A stretch of DNA of 64,000 nt from Lachnospiraceae bacterium (GTDB lineage: Bacteria > Bacillota > Clostridia > Lachnospirales > Lachnospiraceae). Shown here piece by piece: positions 32,841 to 42,270 of this stretch; the stretch's first letter is position 1, and the number at the start of each line of letters is the position of its first letter. Under the pieces are notes generated by a model. That model had not been told where the DNA came from. It saw only the letters and a list, made by a program, of their open reading frames with translations, and did not search any database. The translations under genes were made by a program, and so were the position numbers. The stretch spans positions 56,560 to 120,559 of the forward strand of contig SVFO01000001.1 of assembly GCA_015056795.1 (NCBI GenBank). The letters are read 5' to 3'.

Positions 32841-32970
32841 GTCCTACTCCTTATCAACATAGTGACCTTTCTATGTTCTGATCTGATATTATAGCCGAAT
32901 TCCTTAGGTTTGACAAGTAGAAACCTGCTTAAAATCGCAGGGTTCAAAGCCCCGTAGATGGACGTTTTGC

Positions 32971-34143
32971 TTACAAAATGACAGGTCCATCCCCGATTTC
33001 CACAACATAAAAATCAGCAGCATAGCCAATCTTCTTCTGATAGGCTTCCCCAACGCTCTGGATAAAGCGATCAACAGCCTCATCCTTCACGATGCTGACG
33101 CTGCAACCGCCAAAGCCTGCACCCGTCATTCTGGAACCAATCACGCCAGGAACCTTCCATGCTTCCTCCGCAAGCGTATCCAGCTCGATTCCCGTCACCT
33201 CATAATCATCCCGAAGGGATACGTGAGAAGCATTCATCAGCTTTCCAAACTCCTCGAGATTCCCTGCCTTCAAGGCCGCAACAGCCTTCAGCGTCCTCTG
33301 GTTCTCATAAACCGCATGCTTCGCACGCTTCCTGCGCACCTCATCCTGAATGGCATCCTGATATTTTTCAAATGTAGCCTCGTCAAGCTCCCCAAGGCTC
33401 TTAATGTCGACAACCTTTTGCAGCTCGGCCAGCGCCGTCTCACATTCACTTCTTCTCTCGTTGTACTTGGAATCCCCAAGGCCGCGCTTTTTATTACTGC
33501 AGGAAATCACGATCTTGGCGCCCTTTAACACAACGGGAGCATACTCATATTTCAGATTGGATGTATCCAGGAAGATGGCACAATCCTTCTTTCCCATGGC
33601 AATCGCAAACTGATCCATGATGCCACAGTTTACAAGATTATACTTGTTCTCTGAGAACTGTCCGATGAGGGCCAGATCCTGATTGGAAACCTCAAAGCCA
33701 TAAAGATCCCGCAAAATCGCGCCCGTCAACACCTCTACGGAGGCTGAGGAGGAAAGGCCCGAACCATTGGGAATATTACCAAACAGCAGAAGCTCAAGAC
33801 CACAGTCCATCTTCATGCCCTTCTGCTCAAACGCCCACATGACGCCCTTCGGATATGCCGTCCAATTCTTGTCTCCTCCTGGCGTAAACTCATCCAGAGA
33901 AGACTCCACAATTCCCAAGCGCTCGAAATTCATGGAAAAGAACCGAAGCTTTCCGTCCGTCCGCTTTTTCGCAACGCCGTAGGTACCAATCGTCAGCGCA
34001 CAGGGAAATACGTGTCCGCCATTATAATCCGTGTGCTCTCCTATCAAATTTACGCGTCCAGGGGCAAAATAGACCTTTGTCCCCTCCGCAGTTCCAAATA
34101 CTTCCTGAAATTTTGCAAGCACCTTCGCTTTGATCTCGCTCAT
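32971..34143 (-). CDS. galK: Galactokinase
   Basis: GHMP-family kinase phosphorylating alpha-D-galactose to galactose 1-phosphate in the Leloir pathway. The galactokinase signature GRVNLIGEHTDYNGG is at residues 29-42, the ATP-binding glycine-rich motif is IPNGSGLSSSASVEVLTGA, and the third GHMP motif is GSRMTGAGFGGCSVSIV. Length 390 is typical. The start follows AGGAG...GGAG-type purine tracts upstream of ATG. It is downstream of a GH43 glycosidase gene on the same strand, so released galactose or galactosyl sugars could be its source. The other Leloir genes are not in this window. Confidence 0.96.
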   Translation of the reverse strand: MSEIKAKVLAKFQEVFGTAEGTKVYFAPGRVNLIGEHTDYNGGHVFPCALTIGTYGVAKKRTDGKLRFFSMNFERLGIVESSLDEFTPGGDKNWTAYPKGVMWAFEQKGMKMDCGLELLLFGNIPNGSGLSSSASVEVLTGAILRDLYGFEVSNQDLALIGQFSENKYNLVNCGIMDQFAIAMGKKDCAIFLDTSNLKYEYAPVVLKGAKIVISCSNKKRGLGDSKYNERRSECETALAELQKVVDIKSLGELDEATFEKYQDAIQDEVRRKRAKHAVYENQRTLKAVAALKAGNLEEFGKLMNASHVSLRDDYEVTGIELDTLAEEAWKVPGVIGSRMTGAGFGGCSVSIVKDEAVDRFIQSVGEAYQKKIGYAADFYVVEIGDGPVIL

Positions 34144-34184
34144 GCCCTTATCTCCATTCTCCTAACTTACCTTTTTTCCCTTTT

Positions 34185-34199
34185 CAGTTCTTCGAACTG
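34185..34199. promoter_or_regulatory. Perfect 6-bp hairpin/palindrome upstream of galK
   Basis: CAGTTC-TTC-GAACTG lies between the GH43 stop and the galK start. It is not followed by a T run on the minus strand, so it is not an intrinsic terminator. It might be an operator or an RNA-processing hairpin. Confidence 0.25.
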
Positions 34200-34237
34200 T
34201 ATGGATTCTCCCTTTTAAGTCATCCTACGGACATAAC

Positions 34238-35677
34238 TTATTTTAGGAATACGAACTCCTCCAGCTCACAAATCGCTCGGCTCGTAAAGAAGCTGCTCGT
34301 CCAAGTACCCTTCTCAAGTCCCAAATCAGCCTTGAAATACAATGCATGACATCCCGTCACGTTTTCAACTCTCGTCCGATAGATGCCGTCTCCCAAACCG
34401 ATCTCCACGACACCGATTTCTTTTCCGAGAACTCTCGCGCCCTCCGTTGAATACTCAACGATCTCAGATCCGTCCGCAGCAAAGCGACCCTCTTCCGGCG
34501 TCAAATCTGCCTCTGCGCAGGTGCTTTCATCCGTCTCGGTTCCATCAATCAGTATATGGAGCTTCCCCTTACAGCCACAGCCATGCACCTTGATGGCCAG
34601 CTCCATAGTCTTCGTTGAAGTATCCTCACCAAAATCAAAATACTTATATCCGATGACGCATCCGTCCCCTACCTGCGTAATCACGCGGCAGAAGACATCC
34701 TTCTCCGTAATATAGCAGCCGCCCTTCAGCACGCAGGCAATCTCCGCCTTCACGGGTGCATACGGGGTCAGGGACTTTTCAAAGCCAAGCGAGGTCATCT
34801 CCACGGGCGGAATGGTTCCGTCGGGCAGAATCGTCACCTTTTCCACGCAGGCGCGTCTGGAGAACATCGTTCCATTCGTCATGCGGTGATAGAAGATATA
34901 CCACTGATCTCCCACCTTGCAAAGGGAGCCATGGTTGTTACCACCTGGATAGTCGATGCCATTGTCAATGATATAGCCGCGATAGGTAAACGGCCCCGTT
35001 GGTGCATCGGAGGTCGCATAAGCAAGCCTGCTGCCCTTTCTCGCCGAATAAATCAGATAATAGGTGTCGCCAATTTTTCTGGGCGAGCTTGCCTCATAAA
35101 AACGCTTGGTCGAGGGAACCTCCTCTCGATCATCCATCACGCGCTTTTTCAGGCTTCCAGGGATCACCTTGTACATCGTCTCCCCATCCAGCTCATTCAT
35201 GTTGGAGCCCTCAAAGCCATAATATACATAAACTCTGCCGTCATCATCCACAAGAACGCCAGGATCATTATAAACTCCGTCATCTCCCGCATCCTCAGGA
35301 GCATATTCATAGGTGGACAGGAACTGGAAGGGACCCTCTGGCTTGTCACTGACGCTGACACAACCCTTGGAATCTGCAATATAGGTATACAAATAATACT
35401 TTCCGTCCTTTTCCACCACGTCAGGTGCATAGAGCTCATGATCAGTATGCGGAATGCTGGCCTCATGATCCGTATCCGGTCTCGTCTGGATAATGTGTCC
35501 GTGACACACCCAAGTATTCGGGTCATCCACGGATGCACTCCACGCCTTTAATTTATAATCACAAAACTTATCACAGCCAAACCTGTCGTGGGATCCGTAC
35601 AGATACACCCTGTCACCAAACGCTCTCGGTTCTCCGTCAGGAATACACTCCCAAAGGGGTAAAATTGGATTTGCCAT
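34238..35677 (-). CDS. Glycoside hydrolase family 43 protein
   Basis: Five-bladed beta-propeller glycosidase, 479 residues, of the GH43 type that includes beta-xylosidases, alpha-arabinofuranosidases and exo-galactanases. Family phrases are NPILPLWECIPDGEPRAFGD with an early aspartate, HELYAPDVVEKDGKYYLYTY, VYNDPGVLVDDDGRVYVYYG and FYEASSPRKIGDTYYLIYSA, which carries the catalytic glutamate and a pKa-modulating aspartate. A beta-sandwich-like C-terminus follows (about residue 310 onward). There is no signal peptide, so it acts on intracellular oligosaccharides. Its neighbour galK suggests galactose-containing substrates, but that is inference. Start follows GGAGG. Confidence 0.9.
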   Translation of the reverse strand: MANPILPLWECIPDGEPRAFGDRVYLYGSHDRFGCDKFCDYKLKAWSASVDDPNTWVCHGHIIQTRPDTDHEASIPHTDHELYAPDVVEKDGKYYLYTYIADSKGCVSVSDKPEGPFQFLSTYEYAPEDAGDDGVYNDPGVLVDDDGRVYVYYGFEGSNMNELDGETMYKVIPGSLKKRVMDDREEVPSTKRFYEASSPRKIGDTYYLIYSARKGSRLAYATSDAPTGPFTYRGYIIDNGIDYPGGNNHGSLCKVGDQWYIFYHRMTNGTMFSRRACVEKVTILPDGTIPPVEMTSLGFEKSLTPYAPVKAEIACVLKGGCYITEKDVFCRVITQVGDGCVIGYKYFDFGEDTSTKTMELAIKVHGCGCKGKLHILIDGTETDESTCAEADLTPEEGRFAADGSEIVEYSTEGARVLGKEIGVVEIGLGDGIYRTRVENVTGCHALYFKADLGLEKGTWTSSFFTSRAICELEEFVFLK

Positions 35678-35698
35678 TTCTATTCCTCCATCTAACTT

Positions 35699-38600
35699 TT
35701 AATCGCCCAAAACCTCTCTCAGGGCACTTTCATAAATATTTTCATCCGTAATGCCTTCCCAGGAGCGAACCTTGTAGGAAATGCGAATCCGCATGGTAAC
35801 GGAATTTCCCTTGACGGAATTAATTCCACTCAAGCGCTTCTGAATCTGCTCGGCTTTTTCCCGAAGCTCCTGCTCATCCTCCACGTGCATGAGTACGCCA
35901 AAGATGGATTCCTTTGCCCTCATGATCACGCTTCTTGCACCCATGACTTCCGTGATGCCCTTTCCAATCTCCCGTAACGACTCGTTCATCGTCTCTTCGC
36001 CATAGGTTTCCAAAATGCGACTTGCCCTTGCATTTCGAATCACGATCACGGCATAGTTGCCCTGCTGCTCATGATACCGCAACGCATAATCGATCATGGC
36101 ATCTGCAAAGCTGTGAGCATCCAGAAGATTCGTAATGGGATCTCTCTTGATCTTCATGAAATTTTCATTCGCCGCCACCAAACTCTTATCCGCATCTAAG
36201 ATGTATCCCATCAGTCCAACAATCAAACCATCCTGATATATTGCCATCTTGTTGATAATCGTATTGTGAAGCACTCCTTTGGCAATGCATTGTCCGGGGG
36301 TATCGTTGATGCGAATGCCGCGCTGCAAAATTTTGATCTCCTGCTCCCGATAGGGATCATCATTGATGTGCCAATGCATCTCTTCGTCCGTCTTTCCGAC
36401 AAGCTCATCCAGGGAATTCAACCCAAAGAAATCCAAAAATGCCTGACTGGCACCCAAATACCGCCTGCTTCGATCCTTCCAGAAAAACTTCACGGTGGAA
36501 TTCCATAAAATGTTATTCCAAAGTAGTTTAAAGAGGTTCTCGCCTCCACGAAGCCCCTCCGAAGAAAGCTTTCCAAGCTGCACGTCGTCAGTGTCTTCCT
36601 CCACGGGCTTGCGCTGTATATAATACGGCTTCACACAGTACAAGAATTCCTGCCAATCCGTTCCAGGAATGGCCATGAGGGAAATCTCCGCCGTGCGATA
36701 ATTTCCATCTGGCTGCTTGATCTGGAAGAGATCCGTAACATAACCAAACATGGATTTTTCGATTCTCTCACCTGCCGTGGTAAAGTCCATAAAGGCACGA
36801 TAACGACTTCTCTCCGTAGGGAAAATATTATTCTCGGCAAATACCATGTTATTTGCCATGACATTCCCCTGATACATCTCCCGCGTCCTCATGGTGGCAG
36901 ACGTTCCAAGAAGCGGAGTCAGCGTCTGGGTCTTCAGATCCGCAAACAGAATCACCTTAAATAGCAGATTTAAGGCACGAAGCTTGGAGTCGATCATTTC
37001 TGCGTGATTCGTATTCTGGTCTGTCGTCACGTTATAAATGGAGGCCTTAATAATGCTCCGTCCATCCTTCTGAGCCACGACCTGACCACGCAGGCACAAA
37101 TAGGTGTCACCCTTGGTATAATAGAAGGTCTCTGGCTTACCGCTCAGCTTCATTTGATCCGCAAAATTGCGATATTGTTCAAGCAGCGGTGAGGTCGTAT
37201 GATAAATGCGCCTGTCAATTTCCGCAAGGCCATAGTTTTGCACGCCAATCTGCTCCTTATATGGCTCATTCATAAAGAGCGTTCGGAAGGTTTCGCCATC
37301 GTCTTCGATGACCTCTAACGGCATATCCGTTGCCTTCACGCTAAAGCTGGCCATCTCATAAAAATGTCTCCATCTCCGAAGCTCGATGGAAATGTCCTTT
37401 TCCCTCAAATGTGCAAACAGATCTTCGATAGGCTCTGGCTTTCCGTAATAATAGCCTTGAATCTGCTCACAGCCAATTGCTTTCAGATAATCCAAATGCT
37501 CCTGCGTCTCTACGCCCTCTGCGAGCGTCTTGATTCCCAGATCCTTTGCCATGATCACGGCGGAACGCATGATGTCCCTGGATTTATCCGTAAAGTTCGA
37601 CAGGAAATTCATGTCGAGCTTTAACATGTCAAACTGATAATCCTTTAGGAGCGTCAGGGAGGAATATCCGCTTCCAAAGTCATCCATCCAAATCTCATAG
37701 CCCGCGGAGCGGAAACCATTGATCACGCCGCGCATCAGTGCCTCATCCGAAGCAATCATGCTCTCCGTGATTTCTACGTGCAGATAATCCCTCGGGATGT
37801 CGTATTTCTCGATCGCCGTCTCCACAACCTTCAGCATGTCGCACATGACGAAATCCAGACGAGAAAAATTGACCGAAACTGGAACAATGGGAAGTTTTTG
37901 TTCCAAACGCTCGCGCATAATCTTACAAACCTGCTCCACCATATAGGAATCCAGCAGGTGGATCTGTCGGCTCTCCTCCAAAATACTGATAAACTCGCCT
38001 GGGACAATATAGCCATAGGTGGGATCAATCCATCGTACAAGGGATTCCATCCCGCACAGCTGGCCCGTGATGGCACGGATGACTGGCTGGAAATAGACCT
38101 TGATCCAGCCCTCTTCCAGTGCCTTTTCAAAGCTTCTTACCAGATACTCCGCCTTGTTTTGCTTTTGCTCTATTTCCTCCGAATACTCTATGATATAAAT
38201 ACTTGCATCATATTTGATGTAATCACAGGCAATCTTCGCATAGGATATCGCCTTTTGCGCATCAAAGTTCTCATTGGGAACAAAGGGATAATACCCCCAT
38301 TTTCCGATCACGCCAAAGCGATCTCCATATTTTTCATGGAACGTCTCCTTGGATGCCGCCATGCGCTCCTCTAGGTTCTCATAGGTATCAAAAATAACAA
38401 AATGGTCATCGGAAAGTCGCGCAAGAAACGCATCTTCAAATGTCGATCCCAGACAATCTGCAATTGCCCTCAGGCAGGCATCACCCTCATCAATGCCCTT
38501 GTTGACGTTTAAGAGCTTAAAGTTGACCAAATTCAAGTAACCCACGACATATTTCTCCGTGGTTTTCCCGCTAAGCTCTTGATTCCACTCCGTCACATAG

Positions 38601-39052
38601 GTTTGGAATCTCGTCTTTCCGTACAGACCCGTTACCTCATCATAATCTGCTCCAGAGGATTCATATTCGCGAGAAATCAAGAAGCTATAGAAAAGAGGCC
38701 CTTCCACTGGATCCTGCACCAAGGACCAATGCTCCTCGGCAAGATAGATGTTTCCCTTTTTCGTCATGATATGATAAAAAAGGCGTCCTGAATTCTGCTT
38801 CTTCTCCTGAACCTGAAGACTGATCTCCTTCCGTATGCCTCTTGCCTGAGAGCCGCTGACCATGCCATAAAAGCTATGACCAACCTGCTCCCAAAACTCT
38901 TCCAATGTTTCACACTCAAACAAGTGCACGAAGCTTTGATTGGCAAAAAGGAGCTCTAAATCCCCCTCTGCCCTACAGATAAAGGCAGCAGCAGGCATTC
39001 TCTCCATGAAGTCCGCACCGTTTAACATTACTCTCTTGCTTTCATCACCCAT
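35699..39052 (-). CDS. Large PAS-GGDEF-EAL-PAS-GGDEF signalling protein
   Basis: Cytosolic cyclic-di-GMP phosphodiesterase candidate of about 1117 residues. Order (start at 39052): PAS-like 15-125; a GGDEF-like domain about 135-290 whose signature is SDDHF, so cyclase activity is unlikely; an EAL domain about 305-545 with ESLVRW in place of EALVRW, then PVSVNFSR, HVEITES, MDDFGSGYSSL, LKLDMNFL, LAEGVET and QIQGYYYGKP, so the metal and catalytic residues are kept; a middle region; a PAS near 860-960; and a second GGDEF-like domain at the end with no motif. The ATG at 39052 follows GGAG. No membrane segment is seen. Confidence 0.88.
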   Translation of the reverse strand: MGDESKRVMLNGADFMERMPAAAFICRAEGDLELLFANQSFVHLFECETLEEFWEQVGHSFYGMVSGSQARGIRKEISLQVQEKKQNSGRLFYHIMTKKGNIYLAEEHWSLVQDPVEGPLFYSFLISREYESSGADYDEVTGLYGKTRFQTYVTEWNQELSGKTTEKYVVGYLNLVNFKLLNVNKGIDEGDACLRAIADCLGSTFEDAFLARLSDDHFVIFDTYENLEERMAASKETFHEKYGDRFGVIGKWGYYPFVPNENFDAQKAISYAKIACDYIKYDASIYIIEYSEEIEQKQNKAEYLVRSFEKALEEGWIKVYFQPVIRAITGQLCGMESLVRWIDPTYGYIVPGEFISILEESRQIHLLDSYMVEQVCKIMRERLEQKLPIVPVSVNFSRLDFVMCDMLKVVETAIEKYDIPRDYLHVEITESMIASDEALMRGVINGFRSAGYEIWMDDFGSGYSSLTLLKDYQFDMLKLDMNFLSNFTDKSRDIMRSAVIMAKDLGIKTLAEGVETQEHLDYLKAIGCEQIQGYYYGKPEPIEDLFAHLREKDISIELRRWRHFYEMASFSVKATDMPLEVIEDDGETFRTLFMNEPYKEQIGVQNYGLAEIDRRIYHTTSPLLEQYRNFADQMKLSGKPETFYYTKGDTYLCLRGQVVAQKDGRSIIKASIYNVTTDQNTNHAEMIDSKLRALNLLFKVILFADLKTQTLTPLLGTSATMRTREMYQGNVMANNMVFAENNIFPTERSRYRAFMDFTTAGERIEKSMFGYVTDLFQIKQPDGNYRTAEISLMAIPGTDWQEFLYCVKPYYIQRKPVEEDTDDVQLGKLSSEGLRGGENLFKLLWNNILWNSTVKFFWKDRSRRYLGASQAFLDFFGLNSLDELVGKTDEEMHWHINDDPYREQEIKILQRGIRINDTPGQCIAKGVLHNTIINKMAIYQDGLIVGLMGYILDADKSLVAANENFMKIKRDPITNLLDAHSFADAMIDYALRYHEQQGNYAVIVIRNARASRILETYGEETMNESLREIGKGITEVMGARSVIMRAKESIFGVLMHVEDEQELREKAEQIQKRLSGINSVKGNSVTMRIRISYKVRSWEGITDENIYESALREVLGD

Positions 39053-39148
39053 GGCATGCTCTCCACTTCGCATAAAATCCTAATTTAAGTCTAACATATA
39101 ACACCTACATTGTCCATCTTTTCCGCACTGGGTTTCTTGCCTCGCTAC

Positions 39149-39180
39149 AAAAAAAACGCGCCTCTGCCATAGAGACGCGC
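39149..39180 (-). terminator. Terminator after the aldo/keto reductase gene
   Basis: On the minus strand, CGCGTCTC and GAGGCGCG form an 8-base-pair stem (one G-T pair) with a 7-base loop, followed by eight T residues. It lies 9 bases beyond the aldo/keto reductase stop and separates that gene from the EAL gene downstream. Confidence 0.9.
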
Positions 39181-39188
39181 CTAGTTTA

Positions 39189-40328
39189 CTAGTTCAAAAC
39201 CATTTCTTTTTTGTCCAAATCTGCCTGAACCTTCTTCAAATCCTCACGGATGGCAAGGTGCTGAGGACAAGCCTTCTCACACTTACCACACTCCTTACAG
39301 TTCTTCGCCTGCTTACCTTCACGGCCCATGTTCTCCCACTGCCAGCCGACTACGCCGTAATTCTGGTACATGTGGTATCTGTTCCAAACGCTAAAGTTCC
39401 CAGGAATGTCCACGCCAAACGGGCAAGGCATGCAATACCGACAGCCCGTACAGCCATTCTGAATACGGCTGTTCATGATCTCCTTGACCTTTTCAATGGC
39501 CTGATATTCCTTCTCCTCCATGGGTTCGAAGTTAATAAAGGTCTTCAGGTTATCTTCTACCTGCTCCATGGTGGACATGCCGCTGAGCACCGTTAGGATG
39601 TTCGGCATTGTCGCAACATAGCGAAGCGCAATGGATGCTGCTGACACACCCGGCTTCACCGCATGGAAGACATCCATGATGTCATTTGCAAAGTTTGCAA
39701 GAGAACCGCCCTTGATCGGCTCCATGATCGTCAGAGGAATTCCCTTCTCTTCTGCAAGGCGATAGCCCTTCAGACCTGCCTGCTCCTCCGTATCCATGTA
39801 GTTGAGCTGAATCTGACAGAAATCCCAATCCCTGTAATTTATAATCTCTTCAAAGGTCTCATAGGCATCATGGAAGGAGAATCCAAGATACTTGATCTTG
39901 CCTTCCGCCTTCAGCTCCTCTAAACGCTTAACAACGCCAAGGCCAACCATCTTGTCCCAGCTGCCCTTGTTCATCGCATGCATCAGATAAAAGTCCACAT
40001 ACTCCACCTGAAGCTTTGAGAGCTGCTCGTTAAACAGCCTGTCTACGTCGGCAAGCTCATTCACGTGCCAGCAGGGAAGCTTCGTCGCAAGGTAGAAGGA
40101 ATTCCTGGGATATTTCTTCAAAACCTTTCCGACAAACAGCTCACTCTCACCCCCGTGGTAGGGATATGCCGTATCTATGTAATTGACGCCCGCAGCGATG
40201 GCCTTATCCATCATCTGCTCCGCCAAGATCTGATCAATCTTGCCGTCCGGGCCCGTAGGAAATCTCATGCATCCAAATCCCAACAGGGAAACGTCGATAC
40301 CAAGCTTCTCAAATCGTCTCTTCTCCAT
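39189..40328 (-). CDS. Aldo/keto reductase with C-terminal 4Fe-4S domain
   Basis: NAD(P)H-dependent TIM-barrel oxidoreductase of about 379 residues fused to a ferredoxin-like tail. The AKR part begins RRFEKLGIDVSLLGFGCMRF and includes NYIDTAYPYHGGESE with the catalytic tyrosine, YVDFYLMHAMN with the histidine, and the Asp/Lys region. The C-terminus contains CTGCRYCMPCPFGVDIP and NCKECGKCEKACPQHLAI, which are cysteine motifs for two 4Fe-4S clusters. The ATG at 40328 follows AAGGAG; the frame opens 15 codons earlier. Members of this subgroup probably exchange electrons with ferredoxin. It is a single gene between a promoter-like site and a terminator. Confidence 0.93.
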   Translation of the reverse strand: MEKRRFEKLGIDVSLLGFGCMRFPTGPDGKIDQILAEQMMDKAIAAGVNYIDTAYPYHGGESELFVGKVLKKYPRNSFYLATKLPCWHVNELADVDRLFNEQLSKLQVEYVDFYLMHAMNKGSWDKMVGLGVVKRLEELKAEGKIKYLGFSFHDAYETFEEIINYRDWDFCQIQLNYMDTEEQAGLKGYRLAEEKGIPLTIMEPIKGGSLANFANDIMDVFHAVKPGVSAASIALRYVATMPNILTVLSGMSTMEQVEDNLKTFINFEPMEEKEYQAIEKVKEIMNSRIQNGCTGCRYCMPCPFGVDIPGNFSVWNRYHMYQNYGVVGWQWENMGREGKQAKNCKECGKCEKACPQHLAIREDLKKVQADLDKKEMVLN

Positions 40329-40385
40329 ATCGTTCTCCTTTTTTAATTTACTTTGGCAATGAAATAGTTCCACTACAGTAGTCTT

Positions 40386-40394
40386 ATTATAACA
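40386..40394 (-). promoter_or_regulatory. Extended -10 promoter of the aldo/keto reductase gene
   Basis: TGTTATAAT on the minus strand is an extended -10 element (TG one base before TATAAT) about 60 bases upstream of the reductase start. No good -35 is present, which is common for extended -10 promoters. Confidence 0.55.
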
Positions 40395-40434
40395 TGGCCT
40401 TGCGCTTTACGTCTCCCTTATTGATGAGATTTTT

Positions 40435-41448
40435 TCAAATATTCTGCTTATTTTTTGTCATTTCCACATATTTTTCCAGATTCTGCCAGGTTACCCACAT
40501 GATCATGAACCCAAGCGGCCCCTTAATGATACCCGTGACGCCAAATAATTTGATTCCCACATAGAGGCTGATGAGAACCAAAACAGGACGCACGCCAATA
40601 TGTTTTCCAATGAGTCTCGGCTCCAGCAGTTCCCGAAGAAAAATGCATATGACATAAAGAATTAGACACCCTGCTGCCACGCCAAGTTTCCCCTCCAGGC
40701 ACTGCACCAGCGCCAGCGGAACCAGAACTACGCCTGTTCCAACAAACGGAAGGGCATCTAAAACGCCTGCCAATACCCCCAAAAAGATTCCCTGGGAAAT
40801 CCCTAAAATTGTGAGCACTACGGCACTCAGGCAGGCAATGACCGTCATAATCATCCCCTGCGCCTTGATATAGGTGGCCACATAGCGAATGACGCCGCAA
40901 ATCACGGTAAGCAAAAGGTGGCAATCCTCTCGCTCTAACAGGCGGTTCATCAGCTCATCATAATCCTTTGCCAATAGCGTCACGGTGATCAGAAAGGTGA
41001 TGAGGTAGCCGCCCAAGGCTGCAAACCTTCCCGCGTATTTCACGGCGCCGCTGAGCACCTCCCGCTCAATCCCCAACGCGTTCTTCTGTAGCTCCGAAAG
41101 ACTCTGATCCACCCATCCATAGGCCCAGCCTGGGAGCTTCTGTTTCCAGCCCTCTGCCTGCGTCATCAGCTCAGGAAGCCCCTTCCACGCCCATCTCGCC
41201 AATAGCACTAAAACTCCTGCGAGAATGGAGGTCGCAAAAATCAATAAAAGCACGGCTCCCACCTGTCGGTAGATTCCTCGCTTTTGCAGCTTTTGCAGTA
41301 GCGGCCCAAAGATCGTCAGAAACAGCATCGCAAGAATGATAGGAGAAAGAAGCGGTGCCAAAAATTTTAAAAACAAAAATACCGCTCCCGTTAATAGGAG
41401 CAGTATTACCGCACTATTATGTCTTATTTTTTGAAAGAATTCTTCCAT
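40435..41448 (-). CDS. AI-2E family permease
   Basis: Integral membrane protein of the AI-2E/PerM/YdiK/YtvI family, 337 residues, with about seven to eight helices. Recognisable parts are LFLKFLAPLLSPIILAMLFL, the long amphipathic periplasmic-facing section with WAYGWVDQSLSEL, and the C-terminal conserved GVLDALPFVGTGVVLVPLA and LEPRLIGKHIGVRPVLVLIS. The family is named from AI-2 export in E. coli TqsA, but members also act as sodium/proton antiporters, and substrates of Firmicute members are mostly unknown. Start follows GAGGGG. It is upstream of nothing obviously related. Confidence 0.88.
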   Translation of the reverse strand: MEEFFQKIRHNSAVILLLLTGAVFLFLKFLAPLLSPIILAMLFLTIFGPLLQKLQKRGIYRQVGAVLLLIFATSILAGVLVLLARWAWKGLPELMTQAEGWKQKLPGWAYGWVDQSLSELQKNALGIEREVLSGAVKYAGRFAALGGYLITFLITVTLLAKDYDELMNRLLEREDCHLLLTVICGVIRYVATYIKAQGMIMTVIACLSAVVLTILGISQGIFLGVLAGVLDALPFVGTGVVLVPLALVQCLEGKLGVAAGCLILYVICIFLRELLEPRLIGKHIGVRPVLVLISLYVGIKLFGVTGIIKGPLGFMIMWVTWQNLEKYVEMTKNKQNI

Positions 41449-41493
41449 GCCAACCCCTCATCTCTCCAGACCATCATACAGGTCTTGTCGAGC

Positions 41494-42249
41494 TTAGTTT
41501 GCGTCAGCTTGAAAGATCTTATTCTCCGCAGGAACATTCCAAGTCATTTTCTTTTTGGTGAGTGGGTGCACAATTTCAAGACTCTCCGCACAAAGGGCAA
41601 CATTTCGAACGCCAAGCATTTCACTCAGCCTTTGAGATGCTTCACTCCCGTACTTTTGATCACCCAAAATGGGAAAGCCCGCATGAGAAAGCTGTGCGCG
41701 AATCTGATGAAACCGCCCTGTCATAAGCTGCACCTCCAGCACGGAAACCTCCGCAGCTTGTTTCTCAGATCCAGCATTCTCCGCCTGCGTTCCTTCAGGT
41801 CCTGTCACGGAAAAAGATCGAAGCAAGCGATATGCCAGCCTTGCCTCCTTAGCTTCTGGATAGTTCTTTTCCTGACCCGTAACTACCCTCACAATATTTC
41901 CATCCTTTACAAGGCTGTCCGTCAGTTCCTTCTGCGACGACTCTGGAATACCACATATCGCCGCAAGATAGGTCTTATGCAGAGTGCCCTTTTGCAACTG
42001 CTTTGTCAGCGCCGCAGCTGCCCGCTGCGTCTTCGCGAATACCAATAAACCCTCCACTGGCTGGTCCAGACGATGTACGATGCCAAGGTACAAATCCTTA
42101 CGGGGGCTTCCTCCAGACTTTTTGGCGAGGTATCCCTTCAGTTCACTCACGACGTCACCCTGTCCGACCTTCGCACTCTGCGTTGCCAGCCCCGCAGGCT
42201 TATGGATGACAAGAAGCTCCTCGTCTTCAAAAATGATTTTACAGCGCAT
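41494..42249 (-). CDS. RluA-family pseudouridine synthase
   Basis: Pseudouridine synthase acting on rRNA or tRNA, 251 residues. The catalytic motif is LGIVHRLDQPVEGLLVF (H-R-L-D-x4-G), with the aspartate required for isomerisation. The N-terminus IIFEDEELLVIHKPAGLATQ and the end GRFHQIRAQLSHAGFPILGD are standard for the RluA group. There is no S4 domain in front, which fits the shorter RluA/TruC-like branch. Start at 42249 has a purine-rich GAAGAG upstream. The precise uridine modified cannot be read from sequence. Confidence 0.93.
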   Translation of the reverse strand: MRCKIIFEDEELLVIHKPAGLATQSAKVGQGDVVSELKGYLAKKSGGSPRKDLYLGIVHRLDQPVEGLLVFAKTQRAAAALTKQLQKGTLHKTYLAAICGIPESSQKELTDSLVKDGNIVRVVTGQEKNYPEAKEARLAYRLLRSFSVTGPEGTQAENAGSEKQAAEVSVLEVQLMTGRFHQIRAQLSHAGFPILGDQKYGSEASQRLSEMLGVRNVALCAESLEIVHPLTKKKMTWNVPAENKIFQADAN

Positions 42250-42270
42250 AGTCAGTCTCTTCTTTCTGGC

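Noticed and set aside
34886-35551. Plus-strand open frame of 221 codons opposite the GH43 gene
   Set aside because: Antisense shadow of a well-conserved glycosidase with no start signal.
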